From Bog-473 sp963730785 (lineage in GTDB: Bacteria; Actinomycetota; Acidimicrobiia; Acidimicrobiales; RAAP-2): 64,000 bases of DNA. The notes under the pieces are model-generated. The model had not been told where the DNA came from. It saw nothing but the letters and a program-made list of their open reading frames with translations, and ran no database searches. This document shows positions 9,171 to 19,246 of the stretch, piece by piece; within the stretch, counting starts at the first letter, position 1, and each line of letters begins with the position of its first letter. The stretch lies in contig CAVSTF010000010.1 of NCBI GenBank assembly GCA_963730785.1, positions 1,100,800-1,164,799 on the forward strand, written 5' to 3'. A program made the translations under genes and the position numbers.

Positions 9171-10406
9171 CTACCAGGCGCGCAAGATCTGGGTGTGATC
9201 GAACGCATTGCAAGTTGACTTGGTGGGCCAGTCGGCGGGCGCCAACGGTCGACTGACTTCTTCGACGGTGGGCCCGATGCGCTGCCCGACGGGCCGCAGC
9301 GCAGTCAGGTCGAAGCCGTAGAAATCAGCCGCCGCCGTCTCCACCATGGAACGCACCTCTTCGTCCGGCACACCGCCGAAGGCGACCCGAAGGGCTTCGG
9401 TCGTATACGGATAGCTGCCTTCCGAGTGCGGGTAGTCCGCTCCCCACATGAATCGGTCGACCCCGAGGTCGTGGCGTAGCGGCGACTCACTCGGGCGCAG
9501 GAAGCTGGCCCCGATCCAGAAGTTCCGGGCGAAGTACTCGGAGGGCTTCATGGTCATGTGCGCCGCCGCCGCCCCGAAGTACTTCGCTTCGGCTGCCTCT
9601 TTCAGTGTCATCCGACCGTAGAACCAGTCCAACGTCTCGAGTCCTCGGGGCAGCCAGGCCACGCCCTGTTCGGTGACCACGAACCGCAGATTGGGATGCC
9701 GCTCCAGGACACCCGAAAAAATGAGATGCCACACCGCACGATGGCTGAACCAGGGGATCTCAATCAGCATCATCGCCCGGGCCGACTCGTGCTCGCCGTA
9801 GTCCGGCAGCGCGCTGCCGCCGTGGATGTTGATCGGCACATTCGAGCTCGGCGCACACCTCCCACAGCGGCTCGTAGTGCGGCTCCCACAGCGGTGGCAG
9901 ATGTGAGTTGGGTGGGATGGAGGGCAACAGGATCCCCCCGAACGGATGGAAGTGCTCTACCGCCCAGCGCACTTCGGCCACGGCATCGTCCATGGAGTTG
10001 GCGAACACCTGCACCACCCCGGCCCGCGACCGGGTGTGCCGGCACAGAAGTCAGCCAGCCAACGGTTGTGTGCCTGCACCCCGGCCCATCGGCGGTCGTA
10101 ATCCTCGGGTGTTGGGGGCAGGGCGACCAGGTTCCCCTCCGAGAAGAACGGTGGCACCGTGTTCGGGAACAGGACTTCGGCCGCAATGCCGTCCGATTCG
10201 GTCTCCTGCAACGGCGCGTCACTATCCCAGCTCCGATAGGCGATCGGCGCCTGCAGATCGGCAAACGGATTGACGTACGCCGATGACCAGGCATCGAACT
10301 CGTCATGCCAGCGGCTGGCCAAGTACGGGCGGTAGTCCTGGATGTCGCCTCCGGCATGACCGTCGGCCGAAATGATGGTGTAGCGGTCGGTGGCGGTGTC
10401 GGTCAT
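9171..10406 (-). CDS. Second amidohydrolase-2 family protein, two frameshifts
   Basis: This is a homologue of the protein at 7121-8371, with the same opening pattern (YTIISADGHAGGDIQDYRPYL) and the same barrel motifs: INIHGGSA, AVWHLIFSGVLERHPNLRFV and WGADYPHSEGSYP. Frame changes near 10030 and 9845 split it into three readings; joined, it is about 411 residues. A GAGGAG ribosome site lies about 6 bases before the ATG at 10406. It sits between an SDR gene (10 bases upstream) and the decarboxylase-like gene (27 bases downstream), so it is probably co-transcribed with both. Confidence 0.85.
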
Positions 10407-10415
10407 GGTCGCTCC

Positions 10416-11316
10416 TCACGTCAAGGCGGCCGGCGGCAGCTGGCCCTTGGCGATGGCGTCGGCGCGCGGTGCAACAGGGCGGCCGCCTCTTCGAGCCCGT
10501 GGGCGATGATGAAGTCGCCGGCCATGACGCCCCGGACGACGAAGCGGCCGAGTTCCCGCAGGTCCATCACGTCAACCGACGACCCGCTGACTTCCATCTG
10601 CGCCTTGAACTCGGCGAAGGTCGTGCCCGGGCGCCGGAGGCCGAGGCTTAAGACGGGCCAGCTCGGCCGGGCGATTGCGCTGGGCCGTCCACAACCCGGT
10701 ATCGAGCAGTCCGCCCGAGGGATAGAAGACGGCGGCCCGCACATTCGTACCGGCGGCCACCAACTGGTGGGCCAGTGCCTCGGTCAGGCACGAGATCGCG
10801 GCCTTGCTGGAGGCGTACACCGAGGCATAGGGCACCGGGGCAATGCCGCCGTCGGTGCTCGATGTGTTGATGACCACGCCCGGCTCACCCGAATCGATCA
10901 TGCGGGGCACGAAGGAGAGCATCCCGTTGGCCACGCCGAACACGTTGACGCTGAAACACCAAGCCCAGTCGTTCGCTTCCTGCTCCCAAGGCCGGCCCCC
11001 GCCACCCGAGGTCACTCCGGCATTGTTGAAGAGCAGATGACAGGCGCCCTCGCGGCCGAACACGTCGTCGGCCAGCGCCTCCACCGAGGCGGCCGACGAG
11101 ACGTCGGTGACTACACCGCGGACCTCACCGAGCGCGCGCAGTTCGTCGACGGCGGCCGACAGCACCGGCTTCCTCAACGTCCGCGATGACGACGTGCGCG
11201 CCCTTGCTCGAGGAGCGCCTCCACAATGCCCCGGCCGATACCGGCCGCCCCACCAGTCACCACGGCCACCTGGCCGTTTAGATCGTCCAACGAATTTTGC
11301 CCCCAATCACCGGCAT
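10416..11316 (-). CDS. SDR-family oxidoreductase, frameshifted
   Basis: This short-chain dehydrogenase/reductase reads in pieces. It has a probable start MPVIGGKIR at 11316, LNGQVAVVTGGAAGIGRGIV (nucleotide-binding) and HVVIADVEEAG. A long clear stretch follows with LLFNNAGVTSGGG, GVVINTSSTDGG and the catalytic YASVYASSKAA, then RELGRFVVRGVMAGDF and a tail KGQLPPAALT with its stop at 10416-10418. Frame breaks lie near 11305, 11200 and 10640. The catalytic Ser, Tyr and Lys are all visible. It heads the catabolic operon reading through the two amidohydrolases and the decarboxylase-like gene. Confidence 0.75.
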
Positions 11317-11332
11317 GAGCCGGCGAGCCACC

Positions 11333-11964
11333 CTACCTCTGCGATGGGCCAGGGCTGCCGAGGACGCCGACCAGGCACTGGCGAGCGAAGCGGCGGATTC
11401 CTTCCTCATCGTCAAGCGGAATGCAGGTCTCCGGGGTCAGCGCCATGGACAGGGCGACCCGAGCCACCATCTCGGCCATCGGCTCCACGTCGGCCGTGGG
11501 AAGGTGCAGCTGCTCCTGGAGTCGGCGGATGAAGTGGGCCAGGTACGCCCGCCCAATGGCCAGCACCGGACCGGCCTGCAGGGTCAGGAGCGGCAGCACC
11601 ACTTCGGGCTCGGTGTTCAACAGCCGGTGCAACAACTGGTTGTTCCGCAGTCCGGCCAGGAAGCCCACAAACATGGAGACCGCCTGATCCTCTGCGCTGG
11701 CCTCGGGTCGACACCGGCGTCCACCCCGGCGATGAGCCGGCGAGCCTCACGACGACCGACGGCCCAGACCACTTCGTCCTTGCCGGCAAAGCGACGGTAG
11801 AGGGTGGCCGGACTCACGCCGCTGCGCTTGGCAATCTCCCCCATGCTGGTGCGTCGAATGCCGAAGTCCAGGAAGGCGTCAAGTGCGGCATCCAGCACTC
11901 GCTCCTGGTCGGCGTCATCGGACTCCCCCATCAAGAACGTCAAGTCGGGCAAGAGGGTGGTCAT
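11333..11964 (-). CDS. TetR-family transcriptional regulator, one frameshift
   Basis: The N-terminal DNA-binding domain is clear: ERVLDAALDAFLDFGIRRTS followed by the helix-turn-helix MGEIAKRSGVSPATLYRRF and the K of GKDEVV. A frame change near 11690 joins it to the ligand domain (FVGFLAGLRNNQLLHRLLNT onward), ending at 11333. The start ATG at 11964 overlaps the stop of the MpaB-like gene upstream as TGATG. Its position directly before the SDR-amidohydrolase operon suggests it controls that catabolic block; the inducer is unknown. Joined length is about 210 residues, normal for the family. Confidence 0.8.
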
Positions 11965-12791
11965 CAGGCGACCATGGCCGTGACCGTCGAGCCGCCTGCT
12001 GTGCTCGGTATCCCATGGGGTACTGCAGGAGACGATCGGGCGTGGTCCGTGCGCCGTCCGCACCACCAAGGCCAGACCCTGCAGTCGCCGATGATCGGTC
12101 GTCGACCAGCGCAGGCCCATCTTTTCCCGCAGCACCCGGGGCAACGTGCCGACGGTGGTGTCGTACAGCAGCATGCGTCCGGCGGGCCGGAGCGACCGCC
12201 ACAAGGGTTCCGGGAAGGCGCGCCACGGTGGAGACCCGATGTCGTCCAAACGGAGCGTGTCGAGGAAGTGACGGGCCGTCTGGTTGGCCTCCAGCGTGTT
12301 GGCCATCATGGTGTCGACATAGGTGCGGAAGTCGTCGAGGTCACCCGGCATGAGTTGTCCCGGATGCCCAGCACACGACCGGCCTGTTTCCATTCGTCGT
12401 AGGCCACCTGTTGCTCACCCGCGCTGAGTTTGCGCCCGAACCAGCGGTTAAAAGACAGCATGGTGTCGAAGTTGGACAGGTGCACCCAGGCGTAAGCCTC
12501 CGGATCGAGTGCCGGATACCGATCGCCAGCAAAGCCGGTGCCCTTGATGGCCTTGTGCATCTCCCGCAGCCGAGCGGCCTCGGTCAACGCTTCCTGGCCG
12601 CCGAACATCTGAGTCTGCAGTGACGTGATCGTCCGCTCCAGCCGACCCCAGGGATCCGTCCGGTAGTCGGAGTGATCGCGCACGCCGGCTCCCACCACCG
12701 GATGCATGGTCTGCAGCAGCAAGGCCCGGCCGGCCAACAACAACGCGGTCCGGGGCAAGCCCAAGCTCCACGTCAACGACTCCGGTCCCAA
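11964..12791 (-). CDS. Oxygenase MpaB family protein (DUF2236), frameshifted
   Basis: The product resembles the DUF2236/MpaB group, haem-binding oxygenase-like proteins that include latex-clearing protein relatives. Recognisable parts are LLLAGRALLLQTMHPVVGAGV with its conserved His, DPWGRLERT, and AYAWVHLSNFDTMLSFNRWF. After a break near 12350, the text continues with RTYVDTMMANTLEANQTARHF and LPRVLREKMGLRWS. The end reads PDRLLQYPMGYRAQQAARR in another frame, with a stop at 11964-11966. The start is uncertain: the frame opens at TTG 12791, while an ATG at 12825 lies in another frame. It probably forms a two-gene unit with the TetR gene. Confidence 0.7.
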
Positions 12792-12878
12792 AGGCTGAGC
12801 AGGTTTGAGGGTCTGAGAGACTCATGCCCTTACTCTCTCATTCTCGACATCAGGGGTCAATCACCGACAGAGTGGGCC

Positions 12879-13650
12879 ATGGCCGCTAGCTCCGATCAGC
12901 GTGGTGGCCACGCTTGCAGGCGGGCTGCGTGGCCGCCGAAGAAGAGGCGGCGGAACTCATCGCGGCCGTGGATGGCGACGCCTGCGTTACTGGCCGAGCT
13001 GCTCGCCCGACGCTGCACTGGGGAGCCCCTGGCCTGGTTGGTCGGTTCGGTCCAGTTCTGCGGCCAGACCGTGCTGGTGGAGCCCGGCGTCTACGTCCCT
13101 CGGTGGCAGAGCGAACCCATGGCGCGAGCGGCTGTGGCACTCCTGCCTGAGAACGGGACGGCGGTTGACCTCTGCACCGGCAGCGGAGCCATCGCCGTGG
13201 TGTTGAGTCGCCAGCGCCCACACGCCAGCGTGTTGGCCACGGATATCGATCCGCGGCCGTGGCCTGTGCTCGAGCCAACGGCGTCGAGACCTACCAAGGC
13301 GACATGGCCTCGGCGCTGCCGGATCGCTCTGCCTGGTGAGGTCGATGTCGTGGTCGCCGTCGTGCCCTATGTGCCCACCGACGAGCTGCAACATCTCCCC
13401 CGCGATGTGGTGGCGTTCGAACCACTCCGGGCGCTCGACGGAGGTCCACAGGGCATTGACCACCTCATCAGCGCCGTGCGTGCGGGAGCCGGACTCCTGA
13501 AACCAGGTGGTTCACTGCTTCTGGAACTCGGAGGCGATGAGGCCACTCTCCTCATGCCCGCACTAAGAGTACGGCTTCTCGCTCCCTGAATGCATCGTCG
13601 ACGAAGACGACGACTTGCGCGCCATCGTCTGTCGGCGTCAGCCCATCTGA
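12879..13650 (+). pseudogene. PrmC/HemK-like N5-glutamine methyltransferase, four or more frameshifts
   Basis: The reconstructed protein follows the actinobacterial putative protein-glutamine N5-methyltransferase pattern. An N-terminal helical part (LQAGCVAAEEEAAELIAAVDG) is followed by GEPLAWLVGSVQFCGQTVLV and VPRWQSEPMARAAVALL, SAM motif I as AVDLCTGSGAIAVVLSRQ, then VLATDIDPR. The catalytic (D/N)PPY loop reads AVVPYVPTDELQHLP, so the essential Asn is a Val. The tail PECIVDEDDDLRAIVCRRQP ends at 13650. Frame breaks lie near 12905, 12980, 13255-13330 and 13565. The replaced Asn is a substitution, not an indel, so decay or altered function is possible here beyond sequencing error. Confidence 0.65.
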
Positions 13651-13676
13651 AACCAGGCCGGCGAAGTGGTCTCGTT

Positions 13677-14076
13677 CAGCCCTGCATGGCGATGTGGTCG
13701 GGGCTCACGTAGACCTTGATGCGGACTTCCCTTCGCGCCGCTTCGGATATTTGTCGACGCCGAGGTATTTCTTGGCCAGCGAGTCGATGTGGTCGTCGGC
13801 CCCGTCGGTGGTCACGTTGACCACGGAGCCTCGAAATGCGACCACGTTGTACGGATCGTCTGGATCGATCACCGTGACCGCCACCCTCGAATCGGTTTCG
13901 AGGTTGCGGGACTTAATCTCGACCTTGCGCCGTATTGAAGAGCACGTTGTCGCCATCCATAATCGATCCAGAGTGGCGTGAGTTGAGGTGATCCATCAGG
14001 GTTGAGCGTGGCCAGGGAGGCCAATACGGGCCGCGGCGATGAGCTCGCGGGCCTTGCTCGAAAGTGTGGCTGCCAT
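13677..14076 (-). CDS. PPOX-class F420-dependent enzyme, frameshifted
   Basis: This belongs to the pyridoxamine 5'-phosphate oxidase-like split beta-barrel family, whose actinobacterial members often use cofactor F420. It begins MAATLSSKARELI at 14076 after a GAAGGGA ribosome site. It continues PVLASLATLNPDGSPQLTPL, then IKSRNLETDSRVAVTVIDPD, VAFRGSVVNVTTDGADDHI and KKYLGVDKYP, and ends VSPDHIAMQG at 13677. About three frame breaks (near 14030, 13950 and 13725) separate these pieces. Joined length is about 130 residues, typical for the class. The F420 assignment is from family knowledge, not a visible diagnostic residue. Confidence 0.75.
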
Positions 14077-14233
14077 CGGGGGATTCCCTTCAGAGTGATG
14101 TTGGTGCGACTGGAGCATATGAACTCCAACCCTGTACTTACCCGCAGGGAGAAATTCCATCCCTGGTTGCTTCAAGGACATCGACATCATCGGCCTAACG
14201 TGACATCGAAGTCCGAACCGGGGAGGCAACTCA

Positions 14234-14502
14234 GTGTTGTTCATCGAATACGACGTGACGACCGAGGGAGTGATTGAGCTGGTGGCCCTCATCAACGCCA
14301 TGGAAGAGGACATGCCGACCCCGATGGTGAGCATTGGAAAGCGTGGCGGGCCGAGCAGGAGGACGGTGGTATGGGTTGCGTGGGCGTCTCGAGGGCCGAC
14401 CTCGCCCTTTTGGAGAAGACCGAAGATCCCGCTGCACTTTCCACCATTGTCGAGCGCATCATTTTGGCCGATCGGGCTACCAAGGAACAGGTGCCTTCAT
14501 GA
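14234..14502 (+). CDS. Small hypothetical protein, one frameshift
   Basis: I do not recognise this protein. It opens MLFIEYDVTTEGVIELVAL and, after a frame change near 14330, continues GCVGVSRADLALLEKTEDPA and ends IILADRATKEQVPS. Joined length is about 88 residues. Its stop overlaps the ATG of the next small gene as ATGA, and that coupling, together with the open frame across the join, is the main support that it is real. The region is divergent from the PPOX gene. Confidence 0.45.
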
Positions 14503-14705
14503 GCACGACCCGATCGCAGCTCTACCGACTCGCCCGTGACCTTGGCAATGTCGAAGCGGCGGAGCACGAGGATCAGCGGGGCGGCCTCTCAGGGGCGGCC
14601 AGTGGTGCGGCCCAACGCCAAGCCCGGCGGGTGATCTACCGGGAAGGCAACCGACAGATCAACCACTTCGTGCGCGCCCTCGGGCTAGGCCCGAAGCGTC
14701 GCTGA
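14499..14705 (+). CDS. Small basic hypothetical protein
   Basis: A 68-residue, Arg-rich protein begins MSTTRSQLYRLARDLGNVEA and ends RQINHFVRALGLGPKRR. No catalytic motif or membrane segment is visible. Similar short basic proteins occur in actinobacteria and their phages, but I cannot assign a role. It overlaps the preceding small gene by ATGA and ends 20 bases inside the convergent DUF899 gene. Confidence 0.5.
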   Translation: MSTTRSQLYRLARDLGNVEAAEHEDQRGGLSGAASGAAQRQARRVIYREGNRQINHFVRALGLGPKRR

Positions 14706-15414
14706 TTGGTATTGGTCGTGGCGGTGAAACCACGAGAGATCGCCTTCGTTCCGACCCAGTGGCGCCCGGTCGAGCCATTGCCACATCCACCACAGGGCAT
14801 CAAGGCCCCGGGAGTAGGCCGAATAGGTGTGGAAGACCTCCTCCCCCTGACGGGCGAAGGCGCTCAGTCCGGGCTGCTCGCCTGACCAGTCGTCGCCAGG
14901 CCACGTCCTTGGCCTCGAGTTCTGCCTGCTGCCGGAAGTTGTGATTACCGGTGCGACTTCGGTATCAATCGACACATGGAAGTCGTAGTTAAAACTGCTG
15001 CCAAACGATGAGACCCAGCGAACGTCCCAGCCCATTCGCTTCTTGTAGGCCAGGATTTCACTCAGTGGAGCTCGCGACACCACGACGAAGGCAACGTCGT
15101 GGTTCTCGAGATGGGAGATACTGCCTACGAATCCGTCGATGATGGCCGAGCAGCTCGGGCAGCCTTCGTCCCAATCGGGTCCCAGCATGAAGTGATACGT
15201 CAGCAATTTGTGATCGACCGCCAAAGAGGTCGCTCAGCGATGATTCGCCGTCTTGGGTGTCGAATCGATAGTCCTCTTCGACCTTGACCCAGGGCAGTTC
15301 TCGACGGCGGCGCGCCAGTTCATCGTTCTGACGCGTCAGCTCCTTTTCTGCCTTCAGCAACTCACGTCGAGCGGTCAGCCATTCCTCTTGAGTGCCAATC
15401 TGGTGAGATGCCAT
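14685..15414 (-). CDS. DUF899 thioredoxin-like protein, two frameshifts
   Basis: DUF899 proteins have a thioredoxin-like fold and no settled function. The N-terminus MASHQIGTQEEWLTARRELL with LRRRRRELPWVKVEEDYRF-type text is characteristic (here ELARRRRELPWVKVEEDYRF). After a frame break near 15220 the clear stretch LLTYHFMLGPDWDEGCPSCS carries the CxxC pair, followed by RAPLSEILAYKKRMGWDVRW and the C-terminal HTYSAYSRGLDALWWMWQWL. A second break near 14935 disturbs the middle. The ATG at 15414 is chosen because the family starts there. Joined length is about 243 residues. The ArsR gene lies upstream on the same strand. Confidence 0.82.
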
Positions 15415-15468
15415 CGCTTGATCCTCCAAGCTTTCTTCAATTTCCCACCCGCCGCATTTGAAACATGC

Positions 15469-15792
15469 CTAGAGCGAGTTGTCCATCCCCCTGATCACCG
15501 CGTCCAGCAGTCCAGGGAACTTCTCGTCGAGCTCGGCGCGCCGGAGGGTGGCCAGCTTGCGCTGACCTTCGTGGCGGGTCCGGATGAGTCCGGCGTCGCG
15601 CAAGACCGAGAGGTGGTGCGTGGTCGTCGACTTGGCCATCCCGACACCGGCCTGCTCGCCGAGCACGGCGCAGGCCAGCTCGGCGCCGCCGTCCAGGGCG
15701 GCCACCATCCGTAACCGGGAGGGGTCGGCCAGGGCATGCATCACCGACGCCAGGTCGAGTTCGTCCGTCGGGAGTTCGGGTCGTTCACGCAT
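15469..15792 (-). CDS. ArsR/SmtB-family transcriptional repressor
   Basis: An intact 107-residue winged-helix regulator. The family pattern is clear: LASVMHALADPSRLRMVAAL, the recognition region VGMAKSTTTHHLSVLRDAGL and the wing RTRHEGQRKLATLRR. No ArsR-type CxC metal site is visible; the single Cys lies in ELACAVLGEQ, so a metal ligand role is doubtful. It is divergent from the MFS exporter gene, and a palindrome in the 144-base intergenic region is a likely binding site. By analogy with many such pairs it probably represses both itself and the exporter. Confidence 0.88.
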   Translation of the reverse strand: MRERPELPTDELDLASVMHALADPSRLRMVAALDGGAELACAVLGEQAGVGMAKSTTTHHLSVLRDAGLIRTRHEGQRKLATLRRAELDEKFPGLLDAVIRGMDNSL

Positions 15793-15873
15793 TGTTCACC
15801 TCCTCTGCCGGTCTCGGCGACATCCAACTGATTTTCTCCGATCCGGGGAATACCTGCCCGGCACTCTACGTTC

Positions 15874-15899
15874 GATAGTTCTAACAACGTCGAACTATC
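15874..15899. promoter_or_regulatory. Palindromic operator candidate between arsR-like and MFS genes
   Basis: Two perfect 8-base half-sites, GATAGTTC (15874-15881) and GAACTATC (15892-15899), face each other across a 10-base spacer, so their centres are 18 bases apart. They lie 38 bases before the MFS start and about 80 bases before the regulator start. This size and arrangement fit a dimeric winged-helix repressor of the ArsR type. Binding is inferred, not shown. Confidence 0.6.
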
Positions 15900-15936
15900 T
15901 CGGCGGATTCCCAACCGGTGAAAGGTGCGGACCACG

Positions 15937-17431
15937 ATGACGCTCACCGCAGTCGCCCCCGAGCTCCACCCAAATGCCCAGTTCAGCGGGCCAGGCCCCG
16001 CCGCCTGCTACGACCCCCGCCGCTGGAAGGCCCTCCCGGTCGTGCTGTCGGCCACGTTCATGTCGCTGTTCGACATCTTCGTGGTCAACGTCGCCGCCCC
16101 CAGCATCCAGCACGATCTCCACGCGTCCTCCTCCATCCTGGAGATGGTCGTCGCCGGATACTCGTTCAGCTACGCCGCCGGCCTCGTCACCGGTGCCCGC
16201 CTGGGCGACCTGGTCGGGCGCCGCCGGATGTTCACCATCGGGCTCGGCATCTTCGCCGTCGCCTCCCTGATCGCCGGGATCTCGCCCGACAGCGCGGTGC
16301 TGGTGGCCGCCCGCCTGGCCCAGGGCTTCGGCGCCGCCGCCATGATCCCCCAGGTCCTCGCCCTCCTGACCGCCAACTTCTCGCCCGAGGAGCGGCCGAG
16401 GGTGTTCTCGCTCTTCGGCGTGACGGTCGGCCTCGGCACGGTCGCCGGCCAGATCCTCGGCGGCGTCCTGCTCCACCTCGACATCCTCGGCTGGGGCTGG
16501 CGGCCGATCTTCCTGGTCAACGTCCCCATCGGCATCGCCGCCATCATTCTGGCCCGCCGGCTCATCCCCGAGTCCCGCCCCGACAAGGCCGACCGCCTCG
16601 ACCCGCTCGGCGTCGTGCTCCTCACCGCCGGCGTGGGCGCCATCACCGCCCCGCTCGTCCTCGGGCAGGCCGAGCACTGGCCGACTGTGGACCTGGATCT
16701 CCTTCGGAGCCGGCTCCGCTCTCGTCGCCTCCTTCGTGTGGTGGGAGAGTCGCCTCGGTGCCCGTGGCGGCCACCCGCTGCTCCCCCTGAGCCTCTTCGA
16801 GCACCGGGCCTTCAACAGTGGGCTGCTGGTGAACCTGGGGTTCTTCGCTTCTTCGGCAGCGTGCTGCTCACCCTCACGCTCTTCCTGCAGGAAGGACTGC
16901 ACTACTCACCCATGCGGGCGGGACTCACCTTCGCCCCGCTCGGCGTGGCCTTCGCCCTCTCCTCGCTCAAGGGCCGCAGCCTGCACGCCCGGTACGGCCG
17001 GGACATCATCTCGGTCGGCGCGGCGACGGCACTGATCGGCGTCATCGGCCTGGCCGTCGTGGTGACGGTCTCGGGCCTCTCCGCCAACTCGCTCGAGCTC
17101 TCCCCGGTGCTGGCCATGATCGGCATCGGCAACGGCCTGGTCATCCCCCTCATCGTCCAGGGCGTGCTGCTGAGCGTGCCCTCGCACCGCACCGGGGCGG
17201 CGTCGGGCATGCTGACGACGACCCAGCAGTTCTCCATGGTGCTCGGCATCGCCGCCGTCGGCACGCTCTTCTTCGCCCGTGAGGCGAGCGCCGGCATCGT
17301 CGTCCGCCCTGCAGGCCGGGCTCTACGCCGACATCGCCCTGGTGGCCTTCGCCCTGGTCATGACCTGTTCCTCCCCCGCACCGCCACCGACTCGGGCAAC
17401 CAACTCGGTCGAGATCCTGAAGAGCTCGTGA
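15937..17431 (+). CDS. MFS drug exporter of the DHA2 (14-helix) family, frameshifted
   Basis: This is a proton-coupled multidrug efflux protein of the inner membrane, EmrB/QacA type. Visible features are SATFMSLFDIFVVNVAAPSI (helix 1), the loop GARLGDLVGRRRMFTIGLGI (MFS motif A), and RLAQGFGAAAMIPQVLALL. Later helices include GLVIPLIVQGVLLSVPSH and SGMLTTTQQFSMVLGIAAVG. Frame breaks near 16695, 16850 and 17310 interrupt the middle and end; the tail RATNSVEILKSS with a stop at 17429-17431 is the likely terminus. The ATG at 15937 is preferred over GTG 15925 because GAAAGG precedes it. Codon use here is more uniform and GC-rich than in neighbours. Confidence 0.82.
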
Positions 17432-17455
17432 TGTTCGACGGGGCCTCTGATCGGC

Positions 17456-18443
17456 CTACGGGCCGATAAGGGGCAGCACGAACAGACACGGAACAGGCGC
17501 CGAATGGGCCGGATCCAAGTGCGTTCAGCACGTCCTGCATGGCGACCGGATCCGAGGCGATCTCAAGGTGATCCGAGAAGTCGGTGGCACATTGATCCTG
17601 CAACACGATGTTGGTCGAGTTGGACGCATTAATGATGCCGCTGGTGTACGGCACCACCAGCTCGTCGTACTGCGTCACGATCTGCGTGTAGATCACACCG
17701 GGCGCCGTGATGCCGTTGGCGTCGAGCCACTGGATGAACGGCGACGTCGGCTGGAACTCAAGACACGAACCACATTCACCCGAGATCGCGGCCGCCTCCA
17801 CCGGTGCCATTCCCAACTCATTCACCAGGTCGTCGACCAGCGCCGGACCGGTGAGGTCGGTTCCGTGCACCACCGGCGACATACCAATCATCTTGGCCAC
17901 CTTGGCCGCGCCGCCGTCGAACTTCAGATACCAGTAGGGCATGGTTGCGCCCTCGGAGTGGCCGACAATGTCGACCTTGGCTGCTCCGGTCGCCGCCAGC
18001 ACCTTGTTCACGAACGCGCTGAGCACCAGTGCGCTCTGTTGCATTGGGGCCAGTCCGCCCAGGAAGTTGAACGGCGGCACTCCTGCGGTGTTCCCGTAGG
18101 TCAGCGAGAACACGCAGTAACCGTTGTCGGCCAGCAATGGGGCCGCGGTCTGCCAGTTATCGGTCTGATTGGCCAACAATCCGTGGACCAGCACCACCGG
18201 ATTTGGATGGGCTTTGGAGGCTTACAGGTCCAGATGTTGGAACCAGGAGGCGCCCCGTCAGGACCCGAAGAGGCACTGACGATTGCCTCGCCCAGGAAGT
18301 TGTACGGCACCGGGTACGTGGGATTGGGGAGGTGAAGCGGCCCAAGCGGACGTGGTGGCAACCAGTCCCATGACGGCCGCGCCGACTGCCGCCAGGACAT
18401 ATGGCACACGCCTACGTATCAATTGTCGTTCCCCCGTCTGCAT
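17456..18443 (-). CDS. Secreted triacylglycerol lipase/esterase (Lipase_2 type), frameshifted
   Basis: A secreted alpha/beta hydrolase. The signal peptide is clear: MQTGERQLIRRRVPYVLAAV followed by a hydrophobic stretch ending AWAAS. After frame breaks near 18330 and 18220 the mature part reads VVLVHGLLANQTDNWQTAAP (oxyanion region), NGYCVFSLTYGNT, the nucleophile elbow DIVGHSEGATMPYW, TQYDELVVPYTSG with the likely catalytic Asp, and FSDHLEIASDP with the likely His. A probable last break gives the terminus VLPLIGP and a stop at 17456-17458. Actinobacterial secreted lipases share these motifs. It is convergent with the MFS gene. Confidence 0.82.
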
Positions 18444-18513
18444 TCGGTCAGAGACTAGCGACGATCCAGGAGCGGCCAAGAGCCCTGGGGTTATCCCGAA
18501 GCTCTTGTTGGCC

Positions 18514-19109
18514 CTAAGTCTCCAGGGTGAATGGTGGATATTCGTCCTGCAAGAGCAGCAAGTACGAACCCACCCGAAGCTGCCAACGGATGACCCCGAC
18601 GCAGAAGTTCTTCAGCGCCGGATTCCATTGCCCCGTGAAGAGGGCAATGAACCACGAAATCAGGAGACAGACTCCGCTGACGGCATTGAGGATGTACAGC
18701 ACGATGAACTGCGGAATGCAAAGAATGATCCGCACCAATACGGTGACCCGGTTGCGCTCCCCGCTCTCGGGCGTGAAGGTCACGGTGGCCGGGTAGCCGC
18801 CAGGATCGGCGAATCCCTGCGGGATGGGCCCAAAGGCGGGGTACGGCTCGGCCAAGCGTAGAGGCCGTTCATGATCCGCCACTGGTAACGCAGGACTCCC
18901 GTGATGAACAGGCTCAAGCTCTCCGGTGCCGATCCGGTGAACACAATGGAGAACCAGCACACGACGGCCGCGAAGAAAGCGACGATGCTCAGGATGTACA
19001 CCCAAATCAAGTGCGGTATGTACTTCAACCAATTCGTCAGGACGGTGACTGGCGCAATCTTCGCCGGTTCGGGCGGGATTCCGAGCGTCACTGGATAGGT
19101 GCCGGGCAT
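18514..19109 (-). CDS. DUF4389 membrane protein with two tandem units, one frameshift
   Basis: The protein has two copies of the DUF4389 pattern. The first is YPVTLGIPPEPAKIAPVTVL followed by paired hydrophobic helices and GVLRYQWRIMNGLYAW. The second is YPATVTFTPESGERNRVTVL followed by two helices and GVIRWQLRVGSYLLLL. A frame change near 18865 joins the two halves, giving about 198 residues with four predicted membrane spans. The family's function is unknown; it is common in actinobacteria. It stands alone between the lipase gene and nrdJ. Confidence 0.8.
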
Positions 19110-19246
19110 GGAGCGACTCCCTTCGTTCTTCCCCCTGCCGCGGCACGATAGCCCTCCCGCAGTCGCCGGCCACGGATCTTCGCCGTTTCCATCTCAGAAG
19201 CGAACGTATGGGTGACCGGAACGTGACACCGGCGCGACCTCCGGAA

